Counted from the stretch's first letter, positions 24,307-32,708 are shown. The stretch: DNA of 38,001 nt from Parvimonas sp. (GCA_022770425.1 JALEHY010000012.1:1-38001), one strand, 5' to 3'. The notes: generated by a model from the sequence alone, not told the origin. Numbers and translations: made by a program.

Positions 24307-25494
24307 TTATTTTGCTAATTCCATTGTATCTCTTGCAATCATTAATTCTTCATTTGTAGGAACAACTAAGACTTTTACTCTTGAATTATCAGCAGATATA
24401 ACAGCTTCTTCTCTTGTATCATTTTTACTGTCATCAATGATAATTCCATAATCTTCCATATTTTCTAATATTAATTTACGCATTGAAGCAGAATTTTCTC
24501 CGATTCCTCCTGCAAATGAAATTGCATCAATATGTCCTAATTCAGCCATGAAACCACCAACATATCTTCTTACTCTTGTAATAAACATATCTAAAGCAAG
24601 TTGTGCTCTTTCATTTCCTTTTTCAGCTGCTTCTTCTAAATCTCTAAAGTCTGAGCTCAATCCTGAAACTCCAAGCACTCCTGATTTTTTATTTAAAAGT
24701 TGATTCATTTCATCAGCTGAGAATCCTTTTTCGTTCATTAAGAAAGTCATAACAGTTGGATCGATATCACCGCTTCTTGTTCCCATTAATAAACCTTCCA
24801 ACGGAGTAAGTCCCATTGTTGTATCATAACATTTACCATCTTTAATAGCCGCAATTGATGAACCGTTTCCTAAATGAACAGTTATAATATTAAGATTTTC
24901 TTTAGCTGTTCCCAACAATTCAGCAGTTCTTAACGTTACATATCTATGACTTGTTCCGTGAAAACCGAATTTTCTAAGTCTATAATCTTCATAGTATTCA
25001 TAAGGAATAGCATACATAAATGTTCTTGCAGGCATAGTTTGGTGGAAAGCAGTGTCAAATACAGCAACATTTTTCTTTCCGGGAACTAAACTTTCACAAG
25101 CTTTTATTCCCATTAAGTTTGCAGGATTATGTAATGGACCGAATTTAATAAATTCTTCAACTTTTGCCTTAACATTTTCATCAATAACAGTTGATTCAGT
25201 TAATTTATCTCCACCATGCAATACTCTATGTCCAATAGCATTGATTTCATCTAAGCTCTTTACAACTCCATATTTTTCGTCTAAAAGCGCATCAAAAACG
25301 TGTTTTATAGCCGCAGTATGGTCTTTCATTTCTTCTTCAACAACTAACTTTTCACTTCCGACTTTATGAGTTAATTTTGAACCTTCAATACCAATTCTTT
25401 CAACCAATCCTTTACACAAAACACTTTCATCAGTCATATCAAATAATTGATATTTTAATGAAGAACTTCCACAATTAATTACTAAAATTTTCAT
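24307..25494 (-). CDS. ackA: Acetate kinase
   Basis: A 395-residue acetate kinase that makes ATP and acetate from acetyl phosphate in the last step of fermentation. It begins with the ASKHA-fold phosphate-binding VINCGSSSLKYQLFD. GHRVLHGG, FDTAFHQTMP, RKFGFHGTSHRYV, VHLGNGSS and the late SFAGGIGENS motifs are all present. Length is normal. AGGAGG precedes ATG 25494, and a promoter lies at 25540-25568. The usual partner pta is not in the window. Confidence 0.97.
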   Translation of the reverse strand: MKILVINCGSSSLKYQLFDMTDESVLCKGLVERIGIEGSKLTHKVGSEKLVVEEEMKDHTAAIKHVFDALLDEKYGVVKSLDEINAIGHRVLHGGDKLTESTVIDENVKAKVEEFIKFGPLHNPANLMGIKACESLVPGKKNVAVFDTAFHQTMPARTFMYAIPYEYYEDYRLRKFGFHGTSHRYVTLRTAELLGTAKENLNIITVHLGNGSSIAAIKDGKCYDTTMGLTPLEGLLMGTRSGDIDPTVMTFLMNEKGFSADEMNQLLNKKSGVLGVSGLSSDFRDLEEAAEKGNERAQLALDMFITRVRRYVGGFMAELGHIDAISFAGGIGENSASMRKLILENMEDYGIIIDDSKNDTREEAVISADNSRVKVLVVPTNEELMIARDTMELAK

Positions 25495-25539
25495 TAAATT
25501 TCCTCCTAAATTTTATAAAAGCATATTTCATACATAGAT

Positions 25540-25568
25540 ATTTTACTATTTTGAGCTTAATAAGTCAA
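25540..25568 (-). promoter_or_regulatory. Promoter of ackA
   Basis: On the minus strand TTGACT (25568-25563), a 17-base spacer and TAAAAT (25545-25540), about 45 bases before ATG 25494. Confidence 0.7.
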
Positions 25569-26129
25569 TACAATTTTATATTATTATACACAATCAAAAA
25601 TAATTAATCTTCATATACACCGAACTTTTCTTTTTTACACTATGTTTCATTAACTTATAGACTACAATAACAAAAAAATAATATCGGAAATTATGAAAAT
25701 TATACCGGTTACCCAAATGGTGTATTCTTTTCTTTAAAAGATATAATTTAACATTTCAATTAATAATATAATTCAAAAAGCAAATTTTGAAACTATAATA
25801 TAAATAATATTTTTTCTAATTTACTTAATAATCTGCCTTTTTAAATTACTCCCTCAATCCTTAGTTACTGAGTCCTTAAAATATAAACACAATACTAAGA
25901 TTACTTCAAAGACTTAAAAGCATCAGTATCAACAATACATTGTTGAATAAACAAGAGGTTTTTGATATAGTAAAGAAATATTTAAATTATGTAAGGAAAA
26001 GAAAACACAGAACCAAAAAGAGTAAACATATTAAAAAAAATTAATATAAGAAAAAACAAAATAAATAACTGAAAAGAAATAAAACATTATAAAATAGATA
26101 TGGTAATTTTAAAAAAAGAAAAATAAACA

Positions 26130-26156
26130 TTCCTATTGATATTAACAGAATAGGAA
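26130..26156 (-). terminator. Possible terminator of the peptide gene
   Basis: TTCCTATT (26130-26137) and AATAGGAA (26149-26156) form an 8-base stem with an 11-base loop, about 60 bases past the peptide gene stop on the minus strand. The following T content is moderate. Confidence 0.35.
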
Positions 26157-26214
26157 AAGCGGATATGAATAAATAAGTATCTGAAAGAAGTGCTAAAAGA
26201 TTATAAAATAAAAA

Positions 26215-26487
26215 TCATAATGGAGGATAATAGTTCAATATAAAATACTTGACCATAAAAATATTTATTATGTATATCCATATAACAGTCCATTTTATTC
26301 CTTTTTTCTTTATATAGGAATATATCAATGTCCCAATACTTGCTGATGCCACAAATGAAGCAACTATAGCTACTACCAAAGAAACATTTCCTGTCCAATA
26401 CAGTATCCATTCAACATATTTTATAGTACCTTCTGTCAATCCGAAGATTGAACCTAACATCATTGTAGGTGCTAAAAAACATACCAA
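26215..26487 (-). CDS. Putative circular-bacteriocin-like peptide precursor, probable 5' frameshift
   Basis: A hydrophobic 90-residue frame. A leader-like start (VCFLAPTMMLGSIFG) is followed by a small-residue-rich hydrophobic core (VSLVVAIVASFVASASIG) and the cationic end YSYIKKKGIKWTVIW, closely resembling the end of circular bacteriocins such as enterocin AS-48 (xKKKGKxxxIAW). The frame begins at TTG 26487 with no ribosome site. Instead an ATG at 26510 with TGGAG upstream is out of frame by one base: adding one A to its A5 run would give MKKRILSVLV joined to this frame. A 20-residue tail (to YYPPL) follows the Trp, unlike known circular bacteriocins. It has its own promoter and lies after an ABC/SpoIIM-like operon. 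The identification is tentative. Confidence 0.5.
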   Translation of the reverse strand: MVCFLAPTMMLGSIFGLTEGTIKYVEWILYWTGNVSLVVAIVASFVASASIGTLIYSYIKKKGIKWTVIWIYIINIFMVKYFILNYYPPL

Positions 26488-26536
26488 TACTGATAATATT
26501 CGTTTTTCATAATTTTCAGCTCCATTCTATATAAAT

Positions 26537-26565
26537 CTTATATATAAAGTATACTTTACAGTCAA
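26537..26565 (-). promoter_or_regulatory. Promoter of the peptide gene
   Basis: On the minus strand TTGACT (26565-26560), a 17-base spacer and TATAAG (26542-26537). The -35 overlaps the end of the ABC ATPase gene, so the peptide can be expressed separately from the operon. Confidence 0.65.
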
Positions 26566-27137
26566 AATATTTTTTTATTTTTTATCTCTATACATTTTAC
26601 ATCCATATTTTCTATCACAGCATCGGACAAACTCTTATCATGAGTTATTAAAATAAAATTCCCATAGTTTAATTCAGATAAATATTTCACTATTCCGGAT
26701 TTTACATTATTATCAATTGCATTTATAATTTCATCAATAATATAGAAATCTGCTTTTTGTGAAAAGGTTATATATAATAAAATTTTATTTACTTGTCCAG
26801 TTGATAAATTTTTTATATATTCATTCATATAATCAATTTCTAAAATTTCTATTAAATCATTATTTATTGATTTATTTATACAATTTAAAAATTCTATAAC
26901 TTTAATATACTGAAACAGTAATATCTCTTGCGGAAAATAGCTTATTGTAGTTTTATGTTTATATATTTTTCCTCCATAAGATATATTATCAGTTATTGCT
27001 CTCATCAAAGTTGTTTTTCCCGATCCATTTTTTCCGCCTATTAAATAATTTTTATTTTTAAATTCGTATGATATATTATCTATTAATGTTTCATCAAATT
27101 TTATAGTTAGATTTTCCAGTTTTATTGTTCCCACCAC
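26562..27137 (-). CDS. Small ABC transporter ATPase
   Basis: A 191-residue ABC ATPase with Walker A GGKNGSGKTT (about residues 34-43), Q-loop region YFPQE, a degenerate signature LSTGQ, Walker B DFYIIDE and H-loop ITHD. The start is GTG 27137, with GGAGG of the upstream gene's tail as ribosome site. It lies 1 base after the 155-residue membrane protein, whose last codons overlap the ribosome site. It probably energises export of, or self-protection against, the small peptide encoded downstream; that role is inferred from the bacteriocin-like arrangement. Confidence 0.85.
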   Translation of the reverse strand: MVGTIKLENLTIKFDETLIDNISYEFKNKNYLIGGKNGSGKTTLMRAITDNISYGGKIYKHKTTISYFPQEILLFQYIKVIEFLNCINKSINNDLIEILEIDYMNEYIKNLSTGQVNKILLYITFSQKADFYIIDEIINAIDNNVKSGIVKYLSELNYGNFILITHDKSLSDAVIENMDVKCIEIKNKKIF

Positions 27138-27138
27138 T

Positions 27139-27588
27139 CTACCTCCACTGTAAAAGTAAAGTCATTAACAAATCAACAACACCCGTTATTAATGACATCA
27201 AAAAAACATCTAATTCTATTTTTTTTCTTTGAAATATCAAATTAAATAACAATACTTTAATCAAAAATTTAATAAATATATGAATATTCAAAGAATATAT
27301 AACAATCATTAAACACATAAAAGCTGTAGAAAAAAATATAATAGTTAAATTGCTTCTATTAATGTTAAAAATTTTCAAAAATATCTTTATATAAATAAAA
27401 TTAAATAAATTTAATAGTATAACTATCATAGATATTATAGTATAAATTAATTTAATGCTTCCATTTAATATTAATTCATTATTAAATTGACTTTTTAAAA
27501 TTTCTACAGTAAAATACGTTGTTATTAAGATAGTAAAACCTATAATAATCCAAAGTGTTTTTTTTCTTTTTTCTATTAAATCATACAT
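27139..27588 (-). CDS. Hypothetical membrane protein of the peptide locus
   Basis: A 149-residue protein with four or five membrane segments (for example TLWIIIGFTILITTYFTVEI and a C-terminal SLITGVVDLLMTLLLQW). ATG 27588 is chosen because AAGGAG lies upstream; ATG 27606, six codons earlier, lacks a ribosome site. It overlaps the 132-residue gene by 8 bases and abuts the ATPase. I do not recognise the family. Position suggests the membrane partner of the ATPase or an immunity factor. Confidence 0.7.
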   Translation of the reverse strand: MYDLIEKRKKTLWIIIGFTILITTYFTVEILKSQFNNELILNGSIKLIYTIISMIVILLNLFNFIYIKIFLKIFNINRSNLTIIFFSTAFMCLMIVIYSLNIHIFIKFLIKVLLFNLIFQRKKIELDVFLMSLITGVVDLLMTLLLQWR

Positions 27589-27979
27589 AATATAAAACTC
27601 CTTCAACTATTGCGGATAATAAAATCATAACCATAATTATAAAAACTTGCTTATTTTTCTCTTTACATCTTGCGTATACATATGTATATACAATTGTAAA
27701 AATTTCTATAGGTGCATGATAATATATTCTATTATTCAATATAAAAATCATTATATATGATACCATTCCCATAAAAAACAAATTATATGCATATATAATG
27801 TCAGCAATAATATCCTTAGAATATAGTATAATCAAGCAAATGATTAAATTCACAATAAAAATTAAATATGTTGATTGACTCATATTTTTAATATAAAATC
27901 CGTCTTTTGGAAAATCCAGTGCAAATACTAAAAACATTCCGGATAAAAACGGAATTATTGTGATTAATACTTTTTTCAT
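27581..27979 (-). CDS. SpoIIM/DUF95-like membrane protein
   Basis: A 132-residue membrane protein with four segments. The stretch YYHAPIEIFTIVYTYVYA followed by LLSAIVEGVLYYV parallels the signature of SpoIIM/DUF95 proteins (His-Gly or His-Ala plus xxE, then a closing helix with AxxxE). DUF95 proteins are common in circular-bacteriocin clusters, where they act in maturation, transport or immunity. The match is by pattern and is weak enough to need a profile search. It begins 1 base after the large membrane protein and overlaps the next gene. Confidence 0.6.
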   Translation of the reverse strand: MKKVLITIIPFLSGMFLVFALDFPKDGFYIKNMSQSTYLIFIVNLIICLIILYSKDIIADIIYAYNLFFMGMVSYIMIFILNNRIYYHAPIEIFTIVYTYVYARCKEKNKQVFIIMVMILLSAIVEGVLYYV

Positions 27980-27980
27980 C

Positions 27981-29150
27981 TTATTCCTCCAATATATTTA
28001 ACAATAATTTTTTAAACTTAAGTTTGCTTAAATAACTCGTAAGTATAAAAATAAAAATTAGTATCGCCAAAATTACCGTTATTTTAAGTTCAAATATTTT
28101 ATATAAATAATAAACAGATACTAAAGGCAGTGAAGCTAAAACAAAAAGCGGCGAAAATCTAAAACTCATAAAATCAGATTCATTATATATCAATATTTTT
28201 AAATCCATAAATTTAAAAGTTGCATATAATAAAAAATTAAAGTACATCATATACTGTAATATACTTATCAGTACTGACAATAAACTTGTATATAATATAT
28301 TATTAATCTTATAATAAATGAATAAAAATGTTAGTGGAAAATAAACAAATATAAATAATGTTATTATCTTATAATTGTATTTACATAAAACTTCAATTTT
28401 CTCATCAACATTAAATTCAAGATTCATTAACAACTTATTAACATTAAGAAATTGTTCTTGTTGACATAATATAGAGTTTTTAGTAAGAAGTGCAAGATAA
28501 ACTACTACTAAAATCAAATCATACTTATCATAATTAAAGGTATATTTTTTTACTAACAATAATATCAAAAATGAAATAATTCCACTCATAATTATCTTTT
28601 TATATATACTCCGACTTATCCTAAAATACGGAATTAATAACAAAAACGATATCCACGCTAAAAACAAACCTATAATAAATGCATTATCTAATAAAAATAA
28701 CGATAATGTATTTATTATCAAAAAGTAAATTACATATTCGGAATTGATTATAGAGATAATCTTATAATAAATAAATTTATTGATTATTATAGAAACAAAT
28801 AAAATAGCTATTGATAAAATCGGATTCATAAAAAGAGAACTTAAAATTACCGGAATAAATATAATCCTCTTAACAAGTTGATTAATTAAAATAATGTATC
28901 TTATTTTGATGTCATACTTGGGTAATGAAATAATTATCCATGAATTAATTCCCAAAAAATAAACTTGAGCTAATTTACTATACATAGAAAAATAAGCAAT
29001 TAATATTCCAAACATAAAACCAAATAAATAGTAACTTTGAACTATTTTTTCTGCTAAATTATCCCTGATATTAAATTTTGTTATAATAATTTGTTTTAAT
29101 TCTCTAAAATTATTTAAAATAATATATTTTATCAAAACACAAATTCTCAT
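27981..29150 (-). CDS. Large polytopic membrane protein of the peptide locus
   Basis: A 389-residue protein that is almost entirely hydrophobic, with roughly ten membrane segments and no recognisable soluble domain. It heads the operon 29150-26562. ATG 29150 has a weak AGGGG site. In circular-bacteriocin loci a large multi-span protein of unknown activity accompanies the peptide, DUF95 protein and ATPase, and this gene could be the equivalent. It could also be an ABC-2-type permease. I do not recognise its family with confidence. Confidence 0.7.
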   Translation of the reverse strand: MRICVLIKYIILNNFRELKQIIITKFNIRDNLAEKIVQSYYLFGFMFGILIAYFSMYSKLAQVYFLGINSWIIISLPKYDIKIRYIILINQLVKRIIFIPVILSSLFMNPILSIAILFVSIIINKFIYYKIISIINSEYVIYFLIINTLSLFLLDNAFIIGLFLAWISFLLLIPYFRISRSIYKKIIMSGIISFLILLLVKKYTFNYDKYDLILVVVYLALLTKNSILCQQEQFLNVNKLLMNLEFNVDEKIEVLCKYNYKIITLFIFVYFPLTFLFIYYKINNILYTSLLSVLISILQYMMYFNFLLYATFKFMDLKILIYNESDFMSFRFSPLFVLASLPLVSVYYLYKIFELKITVILAILIFIFILTSYLSKLKFKKLLLNILEE

Positions 29151-29310
29151 ATATATCCCCTAATTTATTTTTTTAAATTTAAATGTCAAACCCAGTAAGA
29201 ATATGATTACTCTTTATGATAACCTCTGTGAGTTAGTGATTAAATAAGTAAATAATATTAAAACTAATACTAAACAAATTTCATTACTTCTTAAACAGAT
29301 AGAGCATTAT

Positions 29311-29337
29311 ATAGAAAAAAATATATATTTTTTCTAT
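29311..29337 (-). promoter_or_regulatory. Inverted repeat downstream of the operon promoter
   Basis: ATAGAAAAAA (29311-29320) and TTTTTTCTAT (29328-29337) are perfect 10-base arms around ATATATA. It lies about 15 bases past the -10, near the expected transcript start, fitting an operator or an early hairpin. Confidence 0.5.
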
Positions 29338-29350
29338 ATTGAATTTTATT

Positions 29351-29377
29351 ATTATAATAATATAATATAATTGTCAA
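29351..29377 (-). promoter_or_regulatory. Promoter of the membrane/ABC operon
   Basis: On the minus strand a perfect TTGACA (29377-29372) is followed by TATAAT (29356-29351) with a short 15-base spacer, or by TAATAA with 17 bases. It reads towards ATG 29150. Confidence 0.55.
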
Positions 29378-29445
29378 CTTTTTAATTTGAAATTTTTTCG
29401 TTTGAATATTAGTTGTAAAATCAATAATTGCAGAATATTTCACAA

Positions 29446-29475
29446 TAAAAAAACAGAAAATCATTTGACTTTCTG
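29446..29475 (-). terminator. Terminator of der-plsY
   Basis: CAGAAA (29454-29459) and TTTCTG (29470-29475) with a 10-base loop. On the minus strand a seven-base T run follows directly. Confidence 0.65.
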
Positions 29476-29487
29476 CATTTTAATATA

Positions 29488-30081
29488 TTATTTTTTTAAT
29501 TTTATTTTATTTTCTTTACCCGCAATAAGTCGTTTAATATTTGAACTATGTCTATACACGGATAAAAAGCTCAAAAGTAATAAAGTAATATAAAGTTCAA
29601 CATCTGTATATCCAAATATATATGCAATCGGAATTACAAAAATTGAAGACAATATCGACCCCAAAGACATATACTTGCTTATACTTACTATTATTATAAA
29701 CACAACCATAACAACAAGTGCTAATTTATAATCAAAAAAGAATATAAATCCAAATGACGATGCGATTCCTTTACCACCTTTAAAATTTAAAAACAACGGC
29801 CAATTATGCCCTAAAACAACAAATATTGCACAAACAAAAACTCCTGTAGTCGAAGCTAATTTCATTCCTATATAGCAAGCTAAAATCGCCTTAAAAAAAT
29901 CTATTACAAACGTCAAAACTCCGGCTTTTGCTCCAAAAACTCTAAGTGCATTTGTGGTTCCTGCATTTTTACTTCCATAGTCTCTTATATCCTTATTAAA
30001 AAACAATTTTCCTAAAATTAATCCTCCTGAAATGTTTCCAAGAAGATAAGCAACAAACATACTCAAGAAAATTTTAATCAT
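29488..30081 (-). CDS. plsY: Glycerol-3-phosphate acyltransferase PlsY
   Basis: A 197-residue integral membrane enzyme that transfers the acyl group from acyl-phosphate to glycerol-3-phosphate, the first step of phospholipid synthesis. The three family motifs are visible: GNISGG with RDYGSKNAGTTNALRVFG, then GHNWPLFLNFKGGKGIASSFG, and a late YRHSSNIKRLIAGKENK. I place the start at ATG 30081 because AGGAG lies 7 bases upstream. It overlaps the end of der by 8 bases, so the two are translationally coupled. Confidence 0.95.
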   Translation of the reverse strand: MIKIFLSMFVAYLLGNISGGLILGKLFFNKDIRDYGSKNAGTTNALRVFGAKAGVLTFVIDFFKAILACYIGMKLASTTGVFVCAIFVVLGHNWPLFLNFKGGKGIASSFGFIFFFDYKLALVVMVVFIIIVSISKYMSLGSILSSIFVIPIAYIFGYTDVELYITLLLLSFLSVYRHSSNIKRLIAGKENKIKLKK

Positions 30082-31399
30082 TGCTTTCTCCTCTCGCTCT
30101 AAGTTCAAAAACTATCGGAGAAGAGACAAAAGAAAAATTCTTCCTTATTTGATTTTCCAAATATCTAAGGTATGAAAAATGCATAAGCTCTACTTTATTC
30201 ACAAATATAACAAACTTAGGCGGTCTTACCGACACTTGACTTGCATAAAATATTTTAAGTCTTTGACCTTTATCGGTAGGCGGAGAATTATGCACTACCG
30301 CATCATTTATTATATCATTTAAAATTCCCGTAGAAATTCTCGTGCTGTAGTTTTCGTCTGCAACTTTAATCGCATCAAATAGTTTATCAATTCTTTGACC
30401 GGTTTTAACTGAAATGAAAACAAGTTGTGCATAAGGAACAAAACTTAATTTAGTTCTTATATCATCTTCAAATTCTTTATAAGTTTTATTGTCTTTTACA
30501 ATCAAATCCCACTTGTTAACAGCAATAATAAGAGCTTTATTTTGTTCTTTTGCAAAACCTATAACTTTTGTATCTTGCTCTGTTACGCCCTCTGTTGCAT
30601 CTATAAGCAAAACAGCAATATCGGATCTTTCAACAGCATTCAAAGTTCTGACTACACTGTATCTTTCCAAATTTTCAGTAATATTTTTCTTTCGTCTAAG
30701 TCCTGCAGTATCTGTAAAAATGTAAGTTTTACCGTCAATTTCAACTCTTGAATCAATAGAATCTCTTGTAGTCCCTGCAATATCGGAAACTATCATTCTT
30801 TCTTCACCTAAAATTTTATTTATAAGTGAACTTTTTCCGACATTAGGTTTTCCAATCAACGCAACTTTAGTAACATCATCCTCTTCACCTGTATATTTAT
30901 TTTCAGGAAATTCCTTTATTATTTCGTCAAGCAAATCTCCGAGCCCATAGCCTTGAGTTGCTGAAATGATATTCAAATTTTCATAACCCAATTCGTAAAA
31001 CTCATATATTTCTACAGGAACCTTGTGTGAATCTACTTTATTTACAGCTAAAACAACCGGTTTTTTTGTTCTTCTCAGATAATTTGCAATTTCTCTGTCT
31101 TCATCCATTAACCCGTTTTTACCATCAACGACAAATAAAATTACATCTGCATTTTCCATTGCAACATCTGCCTGTTGTTTAATTTTTTGTAAAATAATAT
31201 CATCACTGTTAGGCTCCAATCCACCGGTATCACAAAGAATAAAGTGTTTATTTTGCCACTCGGCATCTTGATAAAGTCTATCCCTTGTTACCCCGGGAGT
31301 ATCTTCCGTAATAGCAATTCGTTTATTTATTAATTTATTAAATAAAGTTGACTTCCCGACATTAGGTCGTCCAACTACACAAACTAACGGTCTTTCCAT
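30074..31399 (-). CDS. der: Ribosome-associated GTPase Der (EngA)
   Basis: A 441-residue double GTPase needed for 50S ribosome maturation. The first G domain begins VVGRPNVGKSTLFNKL with DTPGVTRDR, DTGG and NKVD. The second has IGKPNVGKSSLINKIL, DTAGLRRK and NKWD. A KH-like C-terminal domain closes the protein (RPPKFVIFVN). Length is normal. GGAGGTGA precedes ATG 31399. It heads a two-gene transcript with plsY. Confidence 0.97.
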   Translation of the reverse strand: MERPLVCVVGRPNVGKSTLFNKLINKRIAITEDTPGVTRDRLYQDAEWQNKHFILCDTGGLEPNSDDIILQKIKQQADVAMENADVILFVVDGKNGLMDEDREIANYLRRTKKPVVLAVNKVDSHKVPVEIYEFYELGYENLNIISATQGYGLGDLLDEIIKEFPENKYTGEEDDVTKVALIGKPNVGKSSLINKILGEERMIVSDIAGTTRDSIDSRVEIDGKTYIFTDTAGLRRKKNITENLERYSVVRTLNAVERSDIAVLLIDATEGVTEQDTKVIGFAKEQNKALIIAVNKWDLIVKDNKTYKEFEDDIRTKLSFVPYAQLVFISVKTGQRIDKLFDAIKVADENYSTRISTGILNDIINDAVVHNSPPTDKGQRLKIFYASQVSVRPPKFVIFVNKVELMHFSYLRYLENQIRKNFSFVSSPIVFELRARGESND

Positions 31400-31586
31400 A
31401 TTTCACCTCCGCTTTATAATTATATCATAATTAAGTTTGATAATTAAGTTAATGCTATTATGATAAAATTAAATTTTCTAAAATTAATTTATCCTACGTT
31501 TAATTATATCATAATTATTCACTCTTTCAAAATTGTAAAAATTTAATATTTAATACAAATTTATAATTTTATAAATTCCAAAAAAA

Positions 31587-31605
31587 AAGCTCCTTATCGG
31601 AGCTT
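31587..31605 (-). terminator. Terminator of rplU-prp-rpmA
   Basis: AAGCTCC (31587-31593) and GGAGCTT (31599-31605) with loop TTATC. On the minus strand a T run follows. Confidence 0.85.
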
Positions 31606-31609
31606 AATC

Positions 31610-31888
31610 TTATACCGGATAAATTGAAACTTGTTTCTTGTCTCTACCTTTTCTTTCAAATCTTACAACACCAGAAATTTTAGCAAAAAGTGTATCATCT
31701 CCACCTTTACCTACATTTAATCCTGGGTGTATTTTTGTTCCACGTTGTCTAACTAAGATATTTCCGGCAAGAACAAATTGTCCGTCACCTCTTTTAGTTC
31801 CTAATCTCTTAGCTCTACTGTCACGTCCGTTTTTAGTACTACCTAAACCTTTTTTACTTGAAAAAAGTTGTAAATTCATTTTTAACAT
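31610..31888 (-). CDS. rpmA: 50S ribosomal protein L27
   Basis: A 92-residue L27. It carries the Firmicutes N-terminal extension MLKMNLQLF before SSKKGLGSTKNGRDS, which is removed by the Prp protease between Phe9 and Ser10; the exposed end reaches the ribosome's peptidyl-transferase centre. GNILVRQRGTKIHPG follows. AAGGAGG, overlapping the prp stop, precedes ATG 31888. The order rplU-prp-rpmA places substrate and protease together. Confidence 0.97.
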   Translation of the reverse strand: MLKMNLQLFSSKKGLGSTKNGRDSRAKRLGTKRGDGQFVLAGNILVRQRGTKIHPGLNVGKGGDDTLFAKISGVVRFERKGRDKKQVSIYPV

Positions 31889-31891
31889 ACT

Positions 31892-32230
31892 CTACACCTC
31901 CTTATAATAAATCTCAATATATTTATTATATTCTTCTTTTAACGATATAATACCAACTTCAAAAGTCCTAATTATTGTTTGCATATCCCTTAATTTTTCA
32001 AAAATTATACTGTCAATATCAAATATAACTCTTAAATACCCATCTCTAATTTGCAAATCCATATCTTCTGTACAAACTCCACAAATTTTTTCAACGGCAT
32101 TTACAGTATTTATAGACAAAACAGACAATGACGCACACAAAATATCATTTTTTTCACAGAAATTCGCATGTCCGGACATTTCAAAGCCTACATACAGTTC
32201 GCCTTTTTTAAAAATAAAGATGTCAGTCAT
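31892..32230 (-). CDS. prp: Ribosomal-processing cysteine protease Prp
   Basis: A 112-residue cysteine protease that removes the N-terminal extension of L27. The catalytic pair is His21 in MSGHANF and Cys32 in NDILCASLS. Its ATG (32230) overlaps the rplU stop by one base (TAATG), so translation is coupled. The L27 gene next door has the matching cleavable extension. Length is normal for the family. Confidence 0.93.
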   Translation of the reverse strand: MTDIFIFKKGELYVGFEMSGHANFCEKNDILCASLSVLSINTVNAVEKICGVCTEDMDLQIRDGYLRVIFDIDSIIFEKLRDMQTIIRTFEVGIISLKEEYNKYIEIYYKEV

Positions 32231-32541
32231 TAAAATACAATGCTTTCAATCTTAACTTTTGTAAATGGTTGACGATGACCTTTTTTCTTTCTATAATTTT
32301 TCTTCGCTTTAAACTTGAAAATTATAACTTTTTTGCCTCTTCCGTTTAATTCAACAGTTCCTTCAACTTTAGCTCCTTCTACAACAGGAGAACCTACTTT
32401 GATATCTCCGTCATTAGAAACCAAAAGAACTCTGTCAAAAGAAACTTTAGCACCTTCTTCTAAATTTAATTTTTCAACAAAAATGCTTTTTCCTTCTTCA
32501 ACTTGGTATTGTTTACCACCTGTTTCAATTATTGCGTACAT
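32230..32541 (-). CDS. rplU: 50S ribosomal protein L21
   Basis: A 103-residue L21 starting MYAIIETGGKQYQVEEG and ending in the basic KKNYRKKKGHRQPFTKVKI region. ATG 32541 is chosen because AGGAGG lies 6 bases upstream; the frame extends five codons further without support. It is first in rplU-prp-rpmA and lies behind an L21-type leader RNA (32555-32615). Confidence 0.96.
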   Translation of the reverse strand: MYAIIETGGKQYQVEEGKSIFVEKLNLEEGAKVSFDRVLLVSNDGDIKVGSPVVEGAKVEGTVELNGRGKKVIIFKFKAKKNYRKKKGHRQPFTKVKIESIVF

Positions 32542-32554
32542 AGTGCACCTCCTC

Positions 32555-32615
32555 ATTTATAAGACTCGCCGAATTAGGTGCTATGCTTCAAAAACCTAAC
32601 CCGTGCGGTTAACAC
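32555..32615 (-). ncRNA. L21 leader (rplU autoregulatory leader)
   Basis: Between promoter and rplU the minus-strand RNA contains AACCGCACGGGTTAGG and CCTAATTCGGCGAGTC, which pair (TTAGG with CCTAA) and resemble the ribosomal-protein L21 leader of Firmicutes. It would let L21 repress its own operon. Confidence 0.7.
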
Positions 32616-32621
32616 TCAAAT

Positions 32622-32650
32622 AGTATATCACAAAGTAAGTAATAAATCAA
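32622..32650 (-). promoter_or_regulatory. Promoter of the rplU operon
   Basis: On the minus strand TTGATT (32650-32645), a 17-base spacer and TATACT (32627-32622), immediately before the L21 leader. Confidence 0.75.
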
Positions 32651-32708
32651 TATATTAAAGTTGGTTTTATAAAATTTTTAACCGATAGTATTTCAATAAT
32701 CAAATTTT

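Larger units (their letters stand above)
25495..26214. other. Long AT-rich intergenic region with a possible coding remnant
   Basis: About 720 bases between ackA and the bacteriocin-like peptide gene. It holds the ackA promoter and an 8-base inverted repeat at 26130-26156. A plus-strand stretch (about 25877-26042) is open for about 55 codons and reads like LLNKQEVFDIVKKYLNYVRK and a very basic tail, but it has no usable start codon. It may be a gene remnant of unknown origin. Confidence 0.4.
29151..29487. other. Intergenic region upstream of the peptide locus
   Basis: AT-rich. It holds the operon promoter (29351-29377), a 10-base inverted repeat (29311-29337) and the plsY terminator. No gene is evident. 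Confidence 0.6.

Noticed and set aside
31417..31517. Repeated AATTATATCATAATTA upstream of der
   Set aside because: Two AT-rich copies (about 31417 and 31502) could arise by composition; no promoter or operator logic is evident.
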